Assembly: GCF_900104135.1 (NCBI RefSeq)
Contig: NZ_FNIV01000007.1
Span: forward strand, 107,146 to 171,145
Length of the DNA stretch: 64,000 nucleotides
Source: Halomonas shengliensis
GTDB lineage: Bacteria; Pseudomonadota; Gammaproteobacteria; Pseudomonadales; Halomonadaceae
Reading direction: 5' to 3'
Numbering within the stretch: position 1 is the stretch's first letter; each line of letters begins with the position of its first letter. The translations under genes and the position numbers were made by a program. The notes below the pieces were generated by a model. That model did no database searches. It had not been told where the DNA came from and was given only the letters and a program-made list of their open reading frames with translations. This document shows, one piece after another, positions 18,125-30,347 of this stretch.

Positions 18125-18874
18125 ATGCTCGACCGCCTGCGTATCGTCCTGATCGGCACCAGCCACCCCGGCAACATCGGCGCGGTGGCCCGCGCCATGC
18201 ACAACATGGGCCTGGCGGACCTGGCCCTGGTCGCCCCGCGCTGCGAGCCGATCACCGCCGAGAGCGTGTCGCGGGCCTCCGGCGCCGACCACCTGGTCCA
18301 CGCCGCCCGGGTGGTGGACACCCTGGAGGAGGCGGTGGCCGACTGCACCCTGGCGGTAGGCGCCAGCGCCCGCTCGCGCACCCTGCCCTGGCCGATGCTC
18401 ACTCCTCGCGAGCTGGGCGCACGCCTGCCCGAGGAGCTGGCCGGCCCGGACGCCCGGGTGGCCCTGGTGTTCGGCCGCGAGGACAGCGGCCTGAGCAACG
18501 CCGAACTGCAGCGCTGCCATGCCCATGTGCATATCCCCACCAACCCGGACTTCAGCTCGCTGAACCTGGCCGCGGCGGTGCAGGTGCTGGCCTACGAGTG
18601 CCGCCTGGCCTGGCTCGAGGGGCAGCCGGCCGAGCCGCCCGAGCCCGACCAGGCGCTCGCCACCCACGCCGAGCTCGAGCACTACTTCGCCCACCTCGAG
18701 CGCACCCTGGTGGCCATCGGCTTCCACGACCCGGCTACCCCGCGCCAGCTGATGGCCCGGCTGCGCCGCTTCACCCTGCGCGCCCGGCCGGAGCGCATGG
18801 AGCTCAACATCCTGCGCGGCATCCTCTCGGATACCGAGAAGCTCGCGCCGCCCCAGAGCGACGCCGAGCGCTGA
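18125..18874 (+). CDS. trmJ: tRNA (cytidine/uridine-2'-O)-methyltransferase TrmJ
   Basis: 249-aa SPOUT-fold enzyme methylating the ribose at position 32 of tRNAs. Motifs: GTSHPGNIGAVARAMHNMG near residue 11, VFGREDSGLSN (about 118-128) and SSLNLAAAVQVLAYE. The C-terminal helical extension (175-249) is the dimer/tRNA region. Divergent from suhB; upstream of cysE by 93 bp, the same gene neighbourhood (suhB-trmJ-cysE-iscR) seen in pseudomonads. Confidence 0.95.
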   Translation: MLDRLRIVLIGTSHPGNIGAVARAMHNMGLADLALVAPRCEPITAESVSRASGADHLVHAARVVDTLEEAVADCTLAVGASARSRTLPWPMLTPRELGARLPEELAGPDARVALVFGREDSGLSNAELQRCHAHVHIPTNPDFSSLNLAAAVQVLAYECRLAWLEGQPAEPPEPDQALATHAELEHYFAHLERTLVAIGFHDPATPRQLMARLRRFTLRARPERMELNILRGILSDTEKLAPPQSDAER

Positions 18875-18967
18875 GCGCCGCCTTGAAGGGGGCACGCGCC
18901 GCCCCCACACTGAAGCCATTCCCCTGGCGGCATGCCGCCCGCCCCACCCATTCCCAAGGACCGCCGC

Positions 18968-19819
18968 ATGTTTCGACGCCTGCGTGAGGACATCAACAGC
19001 GTTTTCGACCGCGACCCGGCGGCACGCAACTTCCTGGAAGTGCTGACCAACTACCCGGGCCTGCACGCCCTGCTGATCCACCGACTCAGCCACCGCCTGT
19101 GGCGCGCCAACCTGCGCTGGCTGGCGCGCAGCCTCTCCACCTTCTCGCGCTGGCTCACCGGCATCGAGATCCACCCCGGCGCCACCATCGGCCGGCGCTT
19201 CTTCATCGACCACGGCATGGGGGTGGTGATCGGCGAGACCGCCGAGGTGGGCGACGACGTCACCCTCTACCAGGGGGTGACCCTGGGCGGCACCAGCTGG
19301 AACAAGGGCAAGCGCCACCCCACCCTGGAGGATGGCGTGATCGTCGGCGCCGGTGCCAAGATCCTCGGGCCCTTCAGCGTCGGCGCCGGCGCCAAGATCG
19401 GCTCCAACGCCGTGGTCACCAAGGAGGTGCCGGCCGGCGCCACCGTGGTGGGGATCCCCGGCAAGATCGTCAAGCGCGACGAGCCCGATGCCGCCGAGTC
19501 GCTGGAGGTGGATCCCGAGCGCCGCGAGGCGATCCGCCGCAAGTTCGGCTTCGACGCCTACGGCGTCAGCGAGGACATGCCCGACCCGGTGGCCCGCTCC
19601 ATCCAGGCGATGCTCGACCACATGCACGCGGTGGACGAGCGCCTGGAGCGCATGTGCCAGACCCTGCGCAAGGTGGATGCCAGCTACCGCGAGGGCGAGC
19701 TGCCGGAACTGCGCGACGAGGACTTCGCCGAGGTGCTCGACGACGCCTGCAAGATGCCGGAGAAGGCCCCGGCCGCCGAGGCAACCGCGAAGGCCGGCGA
19801 AGGGGAGCGACGGGGCTAG
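18968..19819 (+). CDS. cysE: Serine O-acetyltransferase CysE (EpsC type)
   Basis: Makes O-acetylserine, the cysteine precursor. 283 aa. The left-handed beta-helix starts early ([19 protein letters not shown] near 65), so the long N-terminal helical domain of E. coli CysE is shortened, as in EpsC-like enzymes. Catalytic His residues lie in [16 protein letters not shown] and [10 protein letters not shown]. The C-terminal tail (about 190-283) is long and charged. Located just upstream of iscR, linking cysteine supply to Fe-S assembly. Start at 18968 follows AAGGA. Confidence 0.94.
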   Translation: MFRRLREDINSVFDRDPAARNFLEVLTNYPGLHALLIHRLSHRLWRANLRWLARSLSTFSRWLTGIEIHPGATIGRRFFIDHGMGVVIGETAEVGDDVTLYQGVTLGGTSWNKGKRHPTLEDGVIVGAGAKILGPFSVGAGAKIGSNAVVTKEVPAGATVVGIPGKIVKRDEPDAAESLEVDPERREAIRRKFGFDAYGVSEDMPDPVARSIQAMLDHMHAVDERLERMCQTLRKVDASYREGELPELRDEDFAEVLDDACKMPEKAPAAEATAKAGEGERRG

Positions 19820-19828
19820 GGCAACCAA

Positions 19829-20000
19829 AAGGCTATAGCAGTTATCCATGCGGCAATAGCGAAAGGCGACGGGGACAGGCCGAAGAGGGGGTCCTATGCC
19901 AGGGATGGCATCGGTAGCGCCCAGGGACGGGTTCACAGCGCCCCCTCGCAGGCCTGTCGCCGGGAAAGCCTTGAGCGGTGCTTCCATCTGCGATTGCCCT
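19829..20000 (+). repeat. R1 hairpin repeat, copy C
   Basis: About 172 bp with outer arms AAGGCTATAGCAG (19829-19841) and CTGCGATTGCCCT (19988-20000), inner arms GACGGGGACAGGCC and GGCCTGTCGCC, and the inner hairpin ATGCCAGGGATGGCAT. It fills most of the 300-bp cysE-iscR gap and ends 18 bp before the iscR -35 box. Confidence 0.85.
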
Positions 20001-20017
20001 GAGGCCACCGCTAATGG

Positions 20018-20047
20018 TTGACCATGCCACTGGGTCTTTCCCATAAT
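20018..20047 (+). promoter_or_regulatory. Promoter of iscRSA
   Basis: TTGACC (20018-20023), an 18-bp spacer and CATAAT (20042-20047), 73 bp before the iscR ATG. No IscR palindrome could be recognised by eye. Confidence 0.75.
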
Positions 20048-20119
20048 GCACGGTCAGTTCGACCGCTCCCCCCGGAGCCGACGCTTACCCAACGCCGCCC
20101 AGGCGGCGCCGAGGACGCC

Positions 20120-20590
20120 ATGCGCCTGACCACCAAGGGACGCTACGCCGTCACCGCCATGCTCGACCTGGCGATGAATGCCCAGCACGGCCCCGTCTGC
20201 CTGGCCGACATCTCGCGCCGGCAGGAGATCTCGCTCTCCTACCTCGAGCAGCTGTTCGCACGGCTTCGCCGCGCCGGCCTGGTGGAGAGTGTGCGCGGCC
20301 CCGGCGGCGGCTACCTGCTGGCCCGGGCGCCGGAGGCGATCTCGGTGGCCAGGGTGATCGACGCCGTCGACGAGTCCGTGGATGCCACCCGCTGCGGCGG
20401 ATTGTCCGACTGTCAGCAGGGTGACACCTGCCTCACCCACCACCTGTGGATCGAGCTGTCGGAGCAGATACACGGCTTCCTCGACGGCGTCACCCTGGGG
20501 CAGCTGGCCGGCCGCCAGGAGGTCCAGCGGATCGCCGGCCGCCAGCGCCGTCGTCATGGCGACGACGGCATCCTCGCCTCGGCGCCCTGA
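20120..20590 (+). CDS. iscR: Fe-S cluster regulator IscR
   Basis: 156-aa Rrf2-family winged-helix repressor that senses Fe-S status through its own [2Fe-2S] cluster. Helix-turn-helix within residues 26-56 and the wing [12 protein letters not shown]. The cluster ligands C92, C98, C104 and H107 sit at the same positions as in E. coli IscR. Start at 20120 ([18 protein letters not shown]) matches the family exactly. Leads iscS-iscA. Confidence 0.97.
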   Translation: MRLTTKGRYAVTAMLDLAMNAQHGPVCLADISRRQEISLSYLEQLFARLRRAGLVESVRGPGGGYLLARAPEAISVARVIDAVDESVDATRCGGLSDCQQGDTCLTHHLWIELSEQIHGFLDGVTLGQLAGRQEVQRIAGRQRRRHGDDGILASAP

Positions 20591-20622
20591 TCGCCAGGCC
20601 GAACCCGAGACATCCCGAGGCC

Positions 20623-21780
20623 ATGACCACACCCGTCTATCTCGACTACGCCGCCACCACCCCCGTCGACCCCCGGGTCGCCGAGACGATGGCGGGCTAC
20701 CTGACCCTCGACGGCATCTTCGCCAACCCCGCCTCGCGCAGCCATATGCTCGGCTGGCAGGCGGAGCAGGCGGTGGAGAGCGCGCGTCGCCAGGTGGCCG
20801 ACCTGATCGGCGCCGACCCGCGCGAGATCGTCTGGACCAGCGGCGCCACCGAGGCCGACAACCTGGCGCTGACCGGCTTCCTGCGCGCCAATCGCCACCG
20901 CGGGCGGCACCTGGTCACCTCGGTGATCGAGCACAAGGCGGTGGTGGACACCGCCGAGGCCCTGGAGGCCGAGGGCTTCGAGGTCACCTGGCTGACCCCG
21001 GGACAGGACGGCCGGGTGACCCCGGAGCAGCTGCGCGAGGCGCTGCGCGAGGACACCGTGCTGGTGTCGCTGATGGCGGTGAACAACGAGCTGGGGGTGA
21101 TCCACGACCTCGCCGCGCTCGCCGAGGTGGCCCACACCGGCGGCGCCGCCTTCCATGTCGACGCCGCCCAGGCGGTGGGTCGCATCGACCTCGACGTGGA
21201 ACGCTCAGGGATCGACCTGATGTCGCTCTCCGGGCACAAGGCCTACGGCCCCAAGGGCGTCGGCGCCCTCTATGTCAGGCGCCACCCGGACATCCGCGTC
21301 GAGGCGCTGATCCACGGCGGCGGCCACGAACGCGGCATGCGCTCCGGCACCCTGCCCACCCACCAGATCGTCGGCATGGGCGAGGCCTTCGCCCTGGCCG
21401 GGGCCGAGGGCGAGGCCGACCAGGCACGCATCACCGCGCTGCGCGACCGCCTGCTCGCGGGGCTCGCCGACCTCGACGGCATCCATCGCAACACCCTGGT
21501 GGAGGCCGCCGTGCCCAACATCCTCAACCTCGCCTTCGAGGGAGTGGAGGGCGAGTCGCTGCTGATGGCGCTGCGCGATATCGCGCTCTCCACCGGCTCG
21601 GCCTGCAACTCGGCGAGCGTCGAGCCGTCCTACGTGCTGAAGGGCATCGGCCTGCCGCGCCCCCTGGCGCTCGCCTCGCTGCGCTTCAGCTTCGGCCGCT
21701 TCACCACCGAGGCCGACATCGACCGGGCCCTTTCGGCCCTGCGTCACGCCCTGACCGGCCTGCGCCGCCGGGCGATCTGA
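20623..21780 (+). CDS. iscS: Cysteine desulfurase IscS
   Basis: 385-aa PLP enzyme taking sulfur from cysteine for Fe-S clusters and thio-modifications. PLP Lys206 in SGHKAYGPKGVGAL; active Cys328 in STGSACNSASVEPSYVL. It stops about 19 residues short of E. coli IscS (404 aa), losing the C-terminal tail that contacts IscU in E. coli. This fits the absence of iscU beside it. Lies 32 bp after iscR. Confidence 0.95.
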   Translation: MTTPVYLDYAATTPVDPRVAETMAGYLTLDGIFANPASRSHMLGWQAEQAVESARRQVADLIGADPREIVWTSGATEADNLALTGFLRANRHRGRHLVTSVIEHKAVVDTAEALEAEGFEVTWLTPGQDGRVTPEQLREALREDTVLVSLMAVNNELGVIHDLAALAEVAHTGGAAFHVDAAQAVGRIDLDVERSGIDLMSLSGHKAYGPKGVGALYVRRHPDIRVEALIHGGGHERGMRSGTLPTHQIVGMGEAFALAGAEGEADQARITALRDRLLAGLADLDGIHRNTLVEAAVPNILNLAFEGVEGESLLMALRDIALSTGSACNSASVEPSYVLKGIGLPRPLALASLRFSFGRFTTEADIDRALSALRHALTGLRRRAI

Positions 21781-21817
21781 CGCCCCCTGACCGCACCCAC
21801 TCACAGGAGTCACGACC

Positions 21818-22144
21818 ATGGCGCACCTCACCATCACCGACGCCGCCGCCGAGCAGATCCGCCGGGTGCTGGCCGAGCGCGGCCAGGGCCTGGGCCTGCG
21901 CGTCTCGGTCAAACCCAGCGGCTGCTCCGGCTACAGCTACGTGCTCGACTTCGCCGACGAGGCGGCCAATGACGACACCTGCTTCGAGGAGCACGGGGTC
22001 AAGGTGTTCGTCGCCCCGGATGCCCTGGAGATGCTCGACGGCAGCGAGGTCGACTACGTCAACGAGGGCCTCAACCGCTACTTCCGCTTCAACAACCCCA
22101 ACGTCAAGGACCAGTGCGGCTGCGGCGAGAGCTTTTCGGTCTAG
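21818..22144 (+). CDS. iscA: IscA/A-type iron-sulfur carrier
   Basis: 108-aa A-type carrier with the three conserved cysteines C36, C100 and C102 (CGCGESFSV end). It transfers Fe-S clusters or iron to apo-proteins. AGGAG precedes the ATG. It follows iscS directly where iscU would be expected. Could equally be named SufA or ErpA; the class is certain, the subtype is not. Confidence 0.9.
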   Translation: MAHLTITDAAAEQIRRVLAERGQGLGLRVSVKPSGCSGYSYVLDFADEAANDDTCFEEHGVKVFVAPDALEMLDGSEVDYVNEGLNRYFRFNNPNVKDQCGCGESFSV

Positions 22145-22197
22145 GTTCAAAGCATTCGTGCGATCCGAGGCGCACCGCGCCTCGCCATCGGCGACGA

Positions 22198-22227
22198 TTG
22201 TTCAACGCCGCCGCGGGGCGCTATAAT
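22198..22227 (+). promoter_or_regulatory. Promoter of ndk
   Basis: TTGTTC (22198-22203), an 18-bp spacer and a perfect TATAAT (22222-22227), 128 bp before the ndk start. Confidence 0.65.
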
Positions 22228-22354
22228 CCCGGCCCAGTCGGCGCATCGCCGAACCGCATCACCCTGATCGCCGCGCCGCCCTCGCTTCCCCAAGCCCGAG
22301 GGCGGCGCGGCGCTATCCTTCACCCCTTCGTTCATTCCCTCTGGAGACATGCCC

Positions 22355-22780
<426 letters not shown>

Positions 22781-22922
22781 GGAAACACTGATTTATTGCT
22801 GCGCTCGATATCTTGGTCGCCGGCGGTGCTCGAAATCCTCACCTAGTACCGCATAGGCTCCGGTTTCTCCGCTCCGGCGGCGACCAACCTTTCTTCGCTC
22901 GCGACATAAATCAGCAGTTTCC
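22781..22922. repeat. R2 palindromic MITE/REP-like element
   Basis: 142 bp with terminal inverted repeats GGAAACACTGATTTAT and ATAAATCAGCAGTTTCC, and inner arms TTGGTCGCCGGCGG / CCGGCGGCGACCAA. The whole element can fold into one long hairpin. It starts at the base after the ndk stop and contains no plausible gene. Similar sequence recurs in other gammaproteobacterial genomes as far as I recall; not searched. Confidence 0.75.
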
Positions 22923-22990
22923 TCTGGTAGCTCTCCTTGCCCGGCGGGGGCCCTGTCCCCGCCACCCCTACTCCAGACCCGCTGACCGCC

Positions 22991-24118
<1,128 letters not shown>

Positions 24119-24240
24119 GCGGGGGCCGCCTTGACTTCAACCGGGCACAGCGCTTTGATGGGCAGGCCCTGTCTCCCCCCGGCCTCCGTCAGCCCGCGGC
24201 ACGCCGCCGGAGGGAGCCCGTCGACCCTGGGGAGGAGTCC

Positions 24241-24975
24241 ATGACCCGCCGCACGACCGCACGCCCGCTGCTGCCCGCCATCGCCCTGCTCGGCGCGCTG
24301 TGGTTGGCCGGCTGTGCCACCCAGCCCCAGGGCATCGCCGGTGGCGACACCGAGGCCAGCCCCGCCGACGCCTACACCCAGCTCGGCGTCGCCTACCTGG
24401 AGCGCGACAACCTGCGCCGCGCCATGGGGGCGCTGAACCGCGCCCTGGAGATCGCCCCCGACGACCCCGAGGCGCTCCAGGCCATGGCCATGGTCTACCA
24501 GCGCCAGGGAGAGGGGCAGCTGGCCGACGAGACCTTCCGCCGGGCGCTCGCCGCGAGCCCCGACTTCACCCGGGGACGCAACAACTACGCCGCCTTCCTG
24601 TACGATCAGGGCCGCGTGCGCGAGGCGTGCGAGCAGCTCGAGCGGGCCTCCACGGACGCCCAGTACCCCAACCGCGCCCAGCTGTTCGCCAACCTGGGGC
24701 AGTGCCGCCTGGAGCTCGGCGAGGTCGGCGCGGCGCGCGCCAGCCTGCAGCGCGCCCAGGAGATCGACCCCCGGGCACCGCGCAGCTACTTCACCCTGGC
24801 GGAGCTCGAGTACGCCGCCGGCAACCTGCCCCGGGCACGGACCCAGATCGAGGCATTCATGCGCCTGGCGGGCCCGCGCCCCGAGGCGTTGCGCCTGGCC
24901 AGTGACATCGCCCGCGGCCAGGGCGACCGGGCCACCGCCGCCTTCTATACCCAACAGCTGGAGGGGCGCCCCTAG
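24241..24975 (+). CDS. pilF: Type IV pilus biogenesis lipoprotein PilF/PilW
   Basis: 244-aa outer-membrane pilotin-type lipoprotein with tetratricopeptide repeats. Signal peptide and lipobox LAGC (Cys25). TPR units run from about 42 to 220 (AYTQLGVAYLERDNLRRAMG, then ALEIAPDDPEALQAMAMVYQ). In other bacteria it helps the PilQ secretin reach and assemble in the outer membrane. GGGGAGGAG lies before the ATG. The rlmN-pilF-rodZ-ispG order is conserved. Confidence 0.92.
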   Translation: MTRRTTARPLLPAIALLGALWLAGCATQPQGIAGGDTEASPADAYTQLGVAYLERDNLRRAMGALNRALEIAPDDPEALQAMAMVYQRQGEGQLADETFRRALAASPDFTRGRNNYAAFLYDQGRVREACEQLERASTDAQYPNRAQLFANLGQCRLELGEVGAARASLQRAQEIDPRAPRSYFTLAELEYAAGNLPRARTQIEAFMRLAGPRPEALRLASDIARGQGDRATAAFYTQQLEGRP

Positions 24976-25012
24976 CGCCCGTCCCGAGACCATCACCGAA
25001 GGATGCGCCGCC

Positions 25013-26026
25013 ATGAGCGACACCCACGAACCGGACCTGCACGCTGACGCCTCGGCCTCGCCCGGCGAGCAGCTGAGGCGCGAGCGCGAGCAACAGGGCC
25101 TCTCGCTCACCGAGGTGGCCGACGCGCTCAACCTGCGGCCGGCGGTGATCCGCGGCCTGGAGCAGGACAGCTACGAGGAGGTGCCCATCGCCACCTACCG
25201 GCGGGGCTACCTGCGCGCCTATGCCCACCTGCTGGGCATCGATGACGCCCCGGTGCTGGAGGCCTACCGCGCCCGCTTCGGCAGCGAGGACGCCGCCCAG
25301 CGCCGGGTCGCCCCGGTGCAGGTCACCAAGCCCCCCTCGCGGCTGGGCGCCTGGCTGTTCCGCCTGGTCACCCTGCTGGTGCTGGCCGGCCTGATCGGCC
25401 TGACCCTGATGTGGTGGCAGAGCCGCGGCGGCAACGAGCCGCCCGGCCTCGGCGACAGCGACCCGGTGTCGGTCGATCGCCTGGTGGGCGGCGACGCCGA
25501 GACCGGCGACGCCGGGACCGGCGACGCCGCGCCGGCCGCCACCGCCGAGCCCGAGAGCCTGCCGCCGCTGCCCGAGGAGGCGCCGGAGGCCAGCGTCGAC
25601 ACTACCGCCGACGCCCGCGATGCCGAGCCAGCGATGGCCGATGCCGCCGGCACCGAGGCGACCGCCGAAGAGGCCACCGCGGGTGAGGCGCCGGTCGCCG
25701 AGGACGCCGCCACGCCGGATGCCGCCACCGCGGCGCAGGCGACCACCCCCGAGCCGGCTGCCGCCGAGGACGAGGCCGTCGACCCGCGCCGCCTGAAGCT
25801 GACCTTCAACGAACAGTCCTGGACCGAGATCTTCGACGCCAACAATCAGCGCGTCTTCGTCGGCCTGCAGGAACCCGGCACCACGGCCAGCGTCGAAGGC
25901 GAGCCACCCTTCCGCCTGACCGTGGGCAACGCCACCGGCGTCGAGCTGGTCTGGCGGGGCGAGAGCGTTGACCTCGGCGCACGCGCCGGCGCCAACAATG
26001 TCGCCCGCTTCACTCTGGGAGAATGA
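25013..26026 (+). CDS. rodZ: RodZ-like cytoskeletal/HTH membrane protein
   Basis: 337 aa. N-terminal cytoplasmic helix-turn-helix (about 16-85, [20 protein letters not shown]), a single membrane span near 110-135, a low-complexity Ala/Glu/Asp/Pro linker (about 140-255), and a C-terminal periplasmic DUF4115-type domain ([20 protein letters not shown]). RodZ connects MreB to the rod-shape machinery. The acidic linker suits a halophile. Start at 25013, where the family MSDTHEP-like acidic leader begins. Confidence 0.9.
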   Translation: MSDTHEPDLHADASASPGEQLRREREQQGLSLTEVADALNLRPAVIRGLEQDSYEEVPIATYRRGYLRAYAHLLGIDDAPVLEAYRARFGSEDAAQRRVAPVQVTKPPSRLGAWLFRLVTLLVLAGLIGLTLMWWQSRGGNEPPGLGDSDPVSVDRLVGGDAETGDAGTGDAAPAATAEPESLPPLPEEAPEASVDTTADARDAEPAMADAAGTEATAEEATAGEAPVAEDAATPDAATAAQATTPEPAAAEDEAVDPRRLKLTFNEQSWTEIFDANNQRVFVGLQEPGTTASVEGEPPFRLTVGNATGVELVWRGESVDLGARAGANNVARFTLGE

Positions 26027-26036
26027 TTCCGTCACC

Positions 26037-27152
26037 ATGCACGCACAATCCCCCATCGTCCGTCGCAAGTCGCGCCAGATCCATGTCGGCAAGGTCGCCG
26101 TCGGGGGCGATGCCCCCATCTCGGTGCAGAGCATGACCAACACCGACACCCTGGATGTCGCCGCCACCGTGGCCCAGATCCGCCAGCTGGAGGCCGCCGG
26201 TGCCGACATCGTGCGCGTCTCGGTGCCCAGCATGGAGGCCGCCGAGGCCTTCGGGCGCATCAAGCGCGAGGTCGCGGTCCCGCTGGTTGCCGATATCCAC
26301 TTCGACTACAGGATCGCCCTGCGCGTCGCCGAGCTCGGCGTCGACTGCCTGCGCATCAACCCCGGCAACATCGGCCGCGAGGATCGGGTGCGTGCGGTGG
26401 TCTCCGCCGCCCGCGACAACGGCATCCCGATCCGCATCGGCGTCAATGCAGGCTCCCTGGAGAAGGACCTGCAGAAGAAGTACGGCGAGCCCACCCCGGC
26501 GGCCCTGGTGGAGTCGGCCATGCGCCATATCGACCACCTCGACCGCCTCGACTTCCCCGACTTCAAGGTCAGCGTCAAGGCCTCCGACGTCTTCATGGCG
26601 GTGGCCGCCTACCGCGACCTGGCCGGCCGCATCGAGCAGCCACTGCACCTCGGCATCACCGAGGCGGGCGGGCTGCGCTCGGGCACCGTCAAGTCCTCCA
26701 TCGGCCTCGGCATGCTCTTGATGGACGGTATCGGCGACACCATCCGCGTGTCGCTGGCCGCCGATCCCGTCGAGGAGATCAAGGTCGGCTTCGACATGCT
26801 CAAGAGCCTGCGCCTGCGCAGCAAGGGCATCAACTTCATCGCCTGCCCCAGCTGCTCGCGCCAGAACTTCGACGTCATCGGCACCATGAACGCCCTGGAG
26901 GAGCGCCTCGAGGACATCATGACCCCGCTCGACGTCTCGGTGATCGGCTGTGTGGTCAACGGCCCCGGCGAGGCCAAGGAGAGCGATGTCGGCCTCACCG
27001 GCGGCTCGCCGGCCAACCTCGTCTACCTCGACGGCAAGCCCGCCTCCAAGCTGCGCAACGACCACCTGGTCGACGACCTCGAGCGGCTGATCCGCGACAA
27101 GGTGCGCGAGAAGGAGCAGGCCGAACAGGACGTGATCGCCCGCGACGCCTGA
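26037..27152 (+). CDS. ispG: 4-hydroxy-3-methylbut-2-enyl diphosphate synthase IspG
   Basis: 371-aa Fe-S enzyme of the MEP isoprenoid pathway, converting MEcPP to HMBPP. TIM-barrel N-terminal part ([20 protein letters not shown]), then [4Fe-4S] ligands in ACPSCSRQ and [11 protein letters not shown]. It starts 10 bp after rodZ, so the two are probably cotranscribed. Depends on the Fe-S machinery encoded 5 kb upstream. Confidence 0.97.
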   Translation: MHAQSPIVRRKSRQIHVGKVAVGGDAPISVQSMTNTDTLDVAATVAQIRQLEAAGADIVRVSVPSMEAAEAFGRIKREVAVPLVADIHFDYRIALRVAELGVDCLRINPGNIGREDRVRAVVSAARDNGIPIRIGVNAGSLEKDLQKKYGEPTPAALVESAMRHIDHLDRLDFPDFKVSVKASDVFMAVAAYRDLAGRIEQPLHLGITEAGGLRSGTVKSSIGLGMLLMDGIGDTIRVSLAADPVEEIKVGFDMLKSLRLRSKGINFIACPSCSRQNFDVIGTMNALEERLEDIMTPLDVSVIGCVVNGPGEAKESDVGLTGGSPANLVYLDGKPASKLRNDHLVDDLERLIRDKVREKEQAEQDVIARDA

Positions 27153-27180
27153 GTCGCCGGCACCCACCAAGGAGCCATCG

Positions 27181-28494
<1,314 letters not shown>

Positions 28495-28524
28495 CGCCCC
28501 ACCGGACACACAAGGAGACCGCCC

Positions 28525-29202
28525 ATGGCGGAGCTGAGAACCGAGGAAGAACAGGTCGAGGCCATCAAGCGCTGGTGGAAGGAGAACGGCCTCTCGCTGG
28601 TCGCCGGTGCGGCCATCGCCGTGGCCGGCGTGGTGGGCTGGAACGCCTGGCAGGGCTACCAGGAGAACCAGGCCACCGCCGCCTCCATGCGCTACCAGCA
28701 GCTGGTCAACCTGACCGGCGGCGCGAACCCGGAGATCGCCAACCCCGGCGAGGGTCGCGCCCTGGCGGCGGAGATCGTCGACGAGCATGGCAAGACCCTC
28801 TACGCCGACCTGGCACGCCTGCTGGATGCGCGCCTGGCGGTGGCCGAGGGTGACCTCGCCGGCGCCCGCGCCAGCCTCGAGGCGCTGATCGACCAGGCCC
28901 AGGCCGACTACGTGGCCGGCCTGGCGCGGCTGCGCCTGGCTCGCCTGCAGGTCGCCGACGAGGACGCCGAGGCGGCGCTCGCCACCCTTGAGGAGGGCGT
29001 GCCCGAGGCGCTGGCCGCCCAGCGCGCCGCCGTGCGCGGCGATGCCCTGAATGCCCTGGGGCGCGAGGCCGATGCCGCCGCGGCCTGGCAGGAGGCGCTG
29101 TCGCTGGCCGAGGCCAACGACCAGCCGCTCTACGGCGTGCAGCTCAAGCTCGACAACCTGGGCCTGGCAGCAGGCCCCGAAAACCAGGGGCTGGACTCAT
29201 GA
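28525..29202 (+). CDS. yfgM: YfgM-like TPR ancillary SecYEG translocon subunit
   Basis: 225 aa. Short cytoplasmic N terminus (LRTEEEQVEAIKRWWKENGL), one membrane span (SLVAGAAIAVAGVVGWNAWQ, about 25-45), then a periplasmic TPR-like helical domain. In E. coli YfgM works with PpiD at the Sec translocon to aid periplasmic folding. It overlaps bamB by 4 bp. The hisS-yfgM-bamB-der order is strongly conserved. Confidence 0.93.
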   Translation: MAELRTEEEQVEAIKRWWKENGLSLVAGAAIAVAGVVGWNAWQGYQENQATAASMRYQQLVNLTGGANPEIANPGEGRALAAEIVDEHGKTLYADLARLLDARLAVAEGDLAGARASLEALIDQAQADYVAGLARLRLARLQVADEDAEAALATLEEGVPEALAAQRAAVRGDALNALGREADAAAAWQEALSLAEANDQPLYGVQLKLDNLGLAAGPENQGLDS

Positions 29203-30347
29203 AACCGACCCTCCTGATCGCCGCCCTGGCGGGCCTGACCCTGCTCGCCGGCTGCGCCGGCAACGCCGTGGAGCCGGAGTATCCGCCCAAGGCGCTTGGT
29301 GACTTCGAGCCGAGCGCGGCGCTTTCCAGCGTGTGGCGCGAGGGCGCCGGCGACGGCCTGGGCCGCGCCGCCTACCCCATCGCCCCGTCCCGCGACGGCG
29401 ACGCCCTGTTCGCCGCCGACTACCGTGGCGAGCTGTTCGCCTTCGACGCCGACGGCGGCGATACCCGCTGGGAGGTGGACCTCGAGGCGCCGATCTCCAG
29501 CGCGCTGACCGCGGTGGCCGGGGACGTCTACCTGGGCACCCGCAACGGCGAGGTGCTGGCGGTGAGCCAGCGCGACGGCAGCGTGCGCTGGCGTGCCCGG
29601 GTGCCCAGCGAGGTGCTCGCGGCCCCCCAGCCCAACCAGCAGTTGCTGATCGTGCAGAGCGTCGACGGCACCATCACCGCCCTGGACCGCGCCAGCGGCA
29701 CCCAGCGCTGGAGCTACCAGGCTAACCTGCCCTCGCTGACCCTGAGGGGCACCGGCACCCCCATGACCATCGACCCGGTCACCTTCGCCGGCTTCGCCAA
29801 CGGCCGCCTGGTCTCCCTGGACAACCGCAACGGCCAGCCGCTGTGGGAGCGGCGCATCGCCCTGGCCCAGGGCCGCAGCGACATCGAGCGCCTGGTGGAC
29901 CTGGCCGCCCAGCCGGTGCTGACCCCCGACGGCCGCCTCTTCGTGACCAGCTACAACGGCCGCCTGGTGGCCCTGGAGGCGACCCGCGGCGAGCCGCTGT
30001 GGGCCCGCGACCTCTCCAGCTACCACACCCCCCTCGTGGTGGGCGACTTCCTGTTCGTGGTGGAGGAGTCGGGCCGCATCCTGGCCCTGGCCGCCGACAG
30101 CGGCGAGGAGGTGTGGCGCAACGCCGACCTGGAGGGCCGTCGACCCACCGCGCCGGCCTTCGCCGACGGCAAGCTGGTGTTCGGCGACTTCGAGGGCTAC
30201 CTGCACCTGATCGACGCCCGCAGCGGCGAGATGGTGGGGCGCGAGCGCATCGACGGCTCCGGCATCGGCGTGCGCCCGGTCACCGACGGCAACCGCATCC
30301 ATGTGCTGGCCAATGACGGCCGGCTCGAGACCCTGGAAATTCGATGA
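29199..30347 (+). CDS. bamB: Outer membrane assembly lipoprotein BamB
   Basis: 382-aa lipoprotein of the BAM complex that inserts beta-barrel outer-membrane proteins. Signal peptide and lipobox LLAGC (Cys19). An eight-bladed PQQ-like beta-propeller with repeated W-x-x-D/G-L blades ([20 protein letters not shown]). Overlaps both yfgM and der by 4 bp, indicating translational coupling. Confidence 0.96.
   Translation: MKPTLLIAALAGLTLLAGCAGNAVEPEYPPKALGDFEPSAALSSVWREGAGDGLGRAAYPIAPSRDGDALFAADYRGELFAFDADGGDTRWEVDLEAPISSALTAVAGDVYLGTRNGEVLAVSQRDGSVRWRARVPSEVLAAPQPNQQLLIVQSVDGTITALDRASGTQRWSYQANLPSLTLRGTGTPMTIDPVTFAGFANGRLVSLDNRNGQPLWERRIALAQGRSDIERLVDLAAQPVLTPDGRLFVTSYNGRLVALEATRGEPLWARDLSSYHTPLVVGDFLFVVEESGRILALAADSGEEVWRNADLEGRRPTAPAFADGKLVFGDFEGYLHLIDARSGEMVGRERIDGSGIGVRPVTDGNRIHVLANDGRLETLEIR

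Noticed and set aside
17816..20044. 742-aa minus-strand open frame over trmJ and cysE
   Set aside because: Antisense shadow; its N-terminal part is a translation of repeat R1-C and gives the same peptide (PSLGATDAIPGIGPPLRPVP) that appears at other R1 copies, so it is repeat DNA and not protein.
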